Below, in pieces: positions 9,256 to 10,807 of a stretch of 10,807 bases of DNA. The notes beneath the pieces are model-generated. The model did not search any database and was not told the DNA's origin. It saw nothing but the letters and a program-made list of their open reading frames with translations. This stretch comes from Acidobacteriaceae bacterium (GTDB taxonomy: Bacteria > Acidobacteriota > Terriglobia > Terriglobales > Acidobacteriaceae): positions 8,000 to 18,806 of the forward strand of contig PMTP01000095.1 of assembly GCA_003167305.1 (NCBI GenBank), given 5' to 3'. The number at the start of each line of letters is the position of its first letter. The first letter of the stretch is position 1. A program made the position numbers and the translations under genes.

Positions 9256-9900
9256 ATGAAGAATCAATGGCCCTCTATCGATGTTCGCCTCGGAGTGCCG
9301 GGGTCAGAGCGGGAGATCGCGACACGCGGCCAACTGGTCAATGCTGTGCTTGACACAGGATCAAGTATGACCTGCATTAAGGAGGCGCTAGCCAGGCAAA
9401 TCTATAGTTCCAGCGGATCTGCATATACACCAATTTGGAATGTGCCGATTGCTGTCCCAGGTGGCTCGCTCGAAACCCACGCGGTTCCGTTACTGATCGC
9501 CCTCGACTTGGAAGACGGAGAAGCCGTTCACTCACTAATCAATTGTGTCATTATGGAGGGATCCTTTTCTCAGTTACTAATAGGAAACGATATTCTATCG
9601 AATTTGGCGCTTGACCTAAAGATCGATTACAAAAATCGGACGCTATCCCTTAAGCGATACACGTGGGACCGTTTCGAAGACGATGTAGCCTCCGCTTATC
9701 GAGCACTTGGCGCAACTGTCAGTCGAAATCTCAACTTGGCGGGATTTCAGATCGACCTGCTCGCCCAAGAAGAAACGCAATCAAAGCAGAAACTTCGCTT
9801 GGCAGTTGAATGTAAAATACTACAAGGACCCAATAGGGAATCGAATCGTCAACGATTTTGCACGGGTAGTTGCAACACTCAAGCAAGCGAACCTAGCTGA
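9256..9900 (+). CDS. Retropepsin-like aspartic protease fused to the N-terminal half of an Mrr-type nuclease (5' part of a frameshifted gene)
   Basis: As read, 214 residues from ATG 9256. Residues 1-135 form a retropepsin-like fold: a single-domain aspartic protease motif AVLDTGSSMTC (catalytic Asp33) and, near 108-114, LIGNDIL, the second conserved turn of retroviral-type proteases. Such enzymes work as dimers. From about 138, WDRFEDDVASAYRALG begins a PD-(D/E)xK nuclease of the Mrr type, with Asp166 in GFQIDLLAQ and Glu185-Cys-Lys187 in AVECK. Directly after this lysine the reading frame stops resembling the family; the remaining 27 residues are out-of-frame noise. The correct continuation lies one base on. 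GGAG at 9241-9244 (11-base spacing) supports ATG 9256; the frame is open back to TTG 9139, and ATG 9217 and 9235 are alternatives. Base composition is clearly lower in GC than the genes before it. Confidence 0.7.
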   Translation: MKNQWPSIDVRLGVPGSEREIATRGQLVNAVLDTGSSMTCIKEALARQIYSSSGSAYTPIWNVPIAVPGGSLETHAVPLLIALDLEDGEAVHSLINCVIMEGSFSQLLIGNDILSNLALDLKIDYKNRTLSLKRYTWDRFEDDVASAYRALGATVSRNLNLAGFQIDLLAQEETQSKQKLRLAVECKILQGPNRESNRQRFCTGSCNTQASEPS

Positions 9901-10462
9901 TCGAGGTGTAATAATCTCCCATGCAGGGTTCACGCAGGATGCCACACTGGTCGCGACGGCATCGGGCGTTGACCTCCTTACTCTCGATGACCTTCGCCAA
10001 CAGTCTGCAGGGTCATCTAAGCAGAACCCACCCCAATCCCTCCCGGAGCCAGCTACAACCCTCACTACCCCGAAAGCAAAAGAAGCCTACCAGTGCTTTG
10101 TTCTAATGCCATTCGAGCCTGAACTCGACGACGTGTACCATCTCGGGATTCGTGAGGCGGTCAACTCATTAGGCGGGGTCTGCCAAAGGGCCGATGAGAT
10201 CCAGTACTTGGGCGGAATCATTGAGAAGATTTATGACGCGATCCGCAGTGCGGATGTCATCGTTGCTGAAGTGACGCGACCAAACCCCAACGTGTTTTAT
10301 GAGGTTGGCTTTGCTCACGCATTATCGAAGCCGGTCGTTCTGATTACCCGCGACATTCAGACTTCCCCCTTCGATCTTCGTGGGCACAATCACATCATCT
10401 ACAAGAGCATCGTCGATCTGCGAGGCCAACTTGGCGCAATGCTAACTCAGCTTTTCCGCTAA
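9707..10462 (+). CDS. C-terminal half of the Mrr-type nuclease plus nucleoside-deoxyribosyltransferase-like (DRHyd) domain (3' part of a frameshifted gene)
   Basis: The frame is open from TTG 9707, but meaningful sequence begins at 9818 (YYKDPIGNR), where it continues the nuclease: VNDFARVVATLKQA, then GVIISHAGFTQDA and GVDLLTLDDL, the usual end of Mrr-type domains. A flexible Ser/Pro/Thr linker follows, about residues 98-126 of this frame. The last 120 residues form a DRHyd/nucleoside 2-deoxyribosyltransferase-like domain: CFVLMPFEPELDDVY, ADEIQYLGGIIEKIYDAI, SADVIVAEVT and NPNVFYEVGFAHAL (probable catalytic Glu199), then PFDLRGH. DRHyd domains cut N-glycosidic bonds or bind nucleotides and recur in bacterial immune systems. 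This frame has no credible start codon of its own (only TTG 9707 and 9806, both inside the 5' frame), so it is the continuation of the preceding frame. Joined at 9816/9818, the protein would be 401 residues. Confidence 0.7.
   Translation: MAQLSVEISTWRDFRSTCSPKKKRNQSRNFAWQLNVKYYKDPIGNRIVNDFARVVATLKQANLADRGVIISHAGFTQDATLVATASGVDLLTLDDLRQQSAGSSKQNPPQSLPEPATTLTTPKAKEAYQCFVLMPFEPELDDVYHLGIREAVNSLGGVCQRADEIQYLGGIIEKIYDAIRSADVIVAEVTRPNPNVFYEVGFAHALSKPVVLITRDIQTSPFDLRGHNHIIYKSIVDLRGQLGAMLTQLFR
9811..9820 (+). other. Frameshift site in an A4 run splitting the three-domain gene
   Basis: TGT AAA A TAC: with three A's the reading is ECK-YYK, continuous with the family on both sides; with four it diverts. 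The extra base (within 9814-9817) lies immediately after the catalytic lysine codon. It may be a true inactivating insertion, an assembly or sequencing error, or a recoding site. A run of only four A's is short for polymerase slippage, so I favour mutation or error. Confidence 0.75.
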
Positions 10463-10486
10463 GCTTTCAGTCAACACGCGACGGGC

Positions 10487-10532
10487 GGGTGGCCCAGGTC
10501 TGGATTTTCAGACCGGGGATACCACGAACCTC
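10487..10532 (+). repeat. Interspersed palindromic repeat, copy 2
   Basis: Head GGGTGGCCCA (10487-10496), central hairpin GGTCTG-gatttt-CAGACC (10497-10514), then GGGGAT and tail ACCACGAACCTC (10521-10532). GTGG and CCC of the head can pair with GGG and CCAC of the tail side, giving a long nested hairpin. Head and tail match the folE-truB copy (781-832) while the central hairpin differs. The extended head GGGCGGGTGGCC (10483-10494) recurs at 10763-10774. It lies 25 bases after the stop of the DRHyd frame and could act as a transcript end; no T-run is present. Confidence 0.6.
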
Positions 10533-10582
10533 CGTCTCCCTTTTCCCAACCAGCCGAAGTTTCGGCACCGCAAGAGACAGAG

Positions 10583-10762
10583 CTACTTGCCGCCGCGTTG
10601 AACCGTGCGCAGAGAGGTCTTCAATTCCGCAACCTTTTCCGCGCACCAAAGTTTGATTAGAGACTGGTAGGGCACATCCAGTCTCCGCGCATGGTGGCGA
10701 ATGGTGTTCAGAACATCTTCAGGCATGCGCAGAGAGATGGTTTCGGTGGAGGGCCGCAACTT
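10583..10762 (-). pseudogene. CopG/BrnA-like antitoxin fragment (ribbon-helix-helix), missing its N-terminus
   Basis: Read on the - strand, codons 10762 to 10586 give about 59 residues followed by TAG (10585-10583). The centre, RPSTETISLRMPEDVLNTI, and RRLDVPYQSLIKLWCAEKV are characteristic of the small CopG/BrnA-type antitoxins that bind DNA by a ribbon-helix-helix and neutralise a BrnT-like or related RNase toxin. The family normally has 30-40 more residues ahead of RPST, usually with a DW motif. Here that part is missing: the frame meets TGA at 10798-10796, and no ATG or GTG precedes the core (only TTG 10759, or ATG 10726 inside the domain). The end of similarity coincides with the start of a repeat copy at 10763. 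The stretch before 10583 (10533-10582) holds nothing I recognise. No partner toxin is in the window; it could lie beyond the right edge. Confidence 0.6.
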
Positions 10763-10807
10763 GGGCGGGTGGCCACATTTGACCAGTCCCAGGTCTCAGA
10801 ATCGAGA
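10763..10807 (+). repeat. Interspersed palindromic repeat, copy 3 (runs off the window)
   Basis: GGGCGGGTGGCC (10763-10774) is identical to 10483-10494. Further on, CCCAGGTCTC (10788-10797) and AGAATC lead into GAGA at the window edge, so GGTCTC...GAGA(CC) would be a hairpin like the GGTCTG...CAGACC of copy 2, completed just outside. A 13-base insertion-like segment (10775-10787) separates the head from the CCCAGGTCT block when compared with copy 2. It abuts the truncated antitoxin. Confidence 0.5.

Noticed and set aside
9707..9817. An independent second gene starting at TTG 9707
   Set aside because: The 37 residues before 9818 (WRDFRSTCSPKKKRNQ and so on) resemble nothing and are the out-of-frame reading of the nuclease N-half; family-like sequence begins precisely at 9818, so this is a continuation, not a separate gene.
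10467..10649. Small - strand open frame of 60 residues after the DRHyd frame
   Set aside because: It overlaps the antitoxin fragment in another frame and runs through the palindromic repeat; no family resemblance and no ribosome-binding site.
10763..10806. A shifted - strand reading (DSETWDWSNVATRP) that resembles the DW-containing N-terminus of CopG/BrnA antitoxins and would join the core by adding one base near 10766-10770
   Set aside because: The spacing to RPST is about two residues short, and the whole stretch lies inside the repeat copy at 10763-10807, so the resemblance is probably chance; kept as a minor alternative explanation for the broken antitoxin.

Overview
The window looks like a GC-rich soil Acidobacteriota (Terriglobia-type) chromosome. 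I base this on the style of the core proteins, on short palindromic intergenic repeats, and on heptamer CAGGG-type repeats. This assignment is an inference, not a database result.

Positions 1-9115 are housekeeping. The window opens with the last codons of an unidentified gene, then folE (GTP cyclohydrolase I) and truB (tRNA pseudouridine 55 synthase) on the + strand, with a hairpin repeat between them. Convergent with truB, on the - strand, lie a secreted beta-lactamase-fold serine hydrolase and, upstream of it, a secreted SGNH arylesterase of the TesA type. A 200-bp divergent spacer with heptamer repeats and two perfect palindromes separates tesA from a two-gene ABC operon: an ATPase (YbbA type) and an 853-residue, roughly ten-helix FtsX-fold permease (YbbP type). 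Divergent tesA / ybbA-ybbP is the same arrangement as in E. coli, so the three probably form one envelope lipid/ester-handling system. A YbiT-type ABC-F translation factor follows.

Positions 9116-10807 are accessory. Base composition drops visibly, and one gene, split by a single-base frame change inside an A4 run, encodes three fused domains: a retropepsin-like aspartic protease (DTGSS), an Mrr-type PD-(D/E)xK nuclease (D...ECK), and a nucleoside-deoxyribosyltransferase-like (DRHyd) domain. Restoring the frame gives a 401-residue protein. This protease-nuclease-nucleotide-enzyme fusion looks like an immune or conflict-system protein and is the most interesting object here. Behind it, on the opposite strand, is the C-terminal part of a CopG/BrnA-like antitoxin. 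It lies between two copies of an interspersed repeat, and its similarity to the family ends exactly where one copy begins.

The two ends of the window therefore share a repeat family. The accessory end carries both a frameshift and a truncated gene, suggesting a decaying or actively rearranging island next to a stable core operon block.
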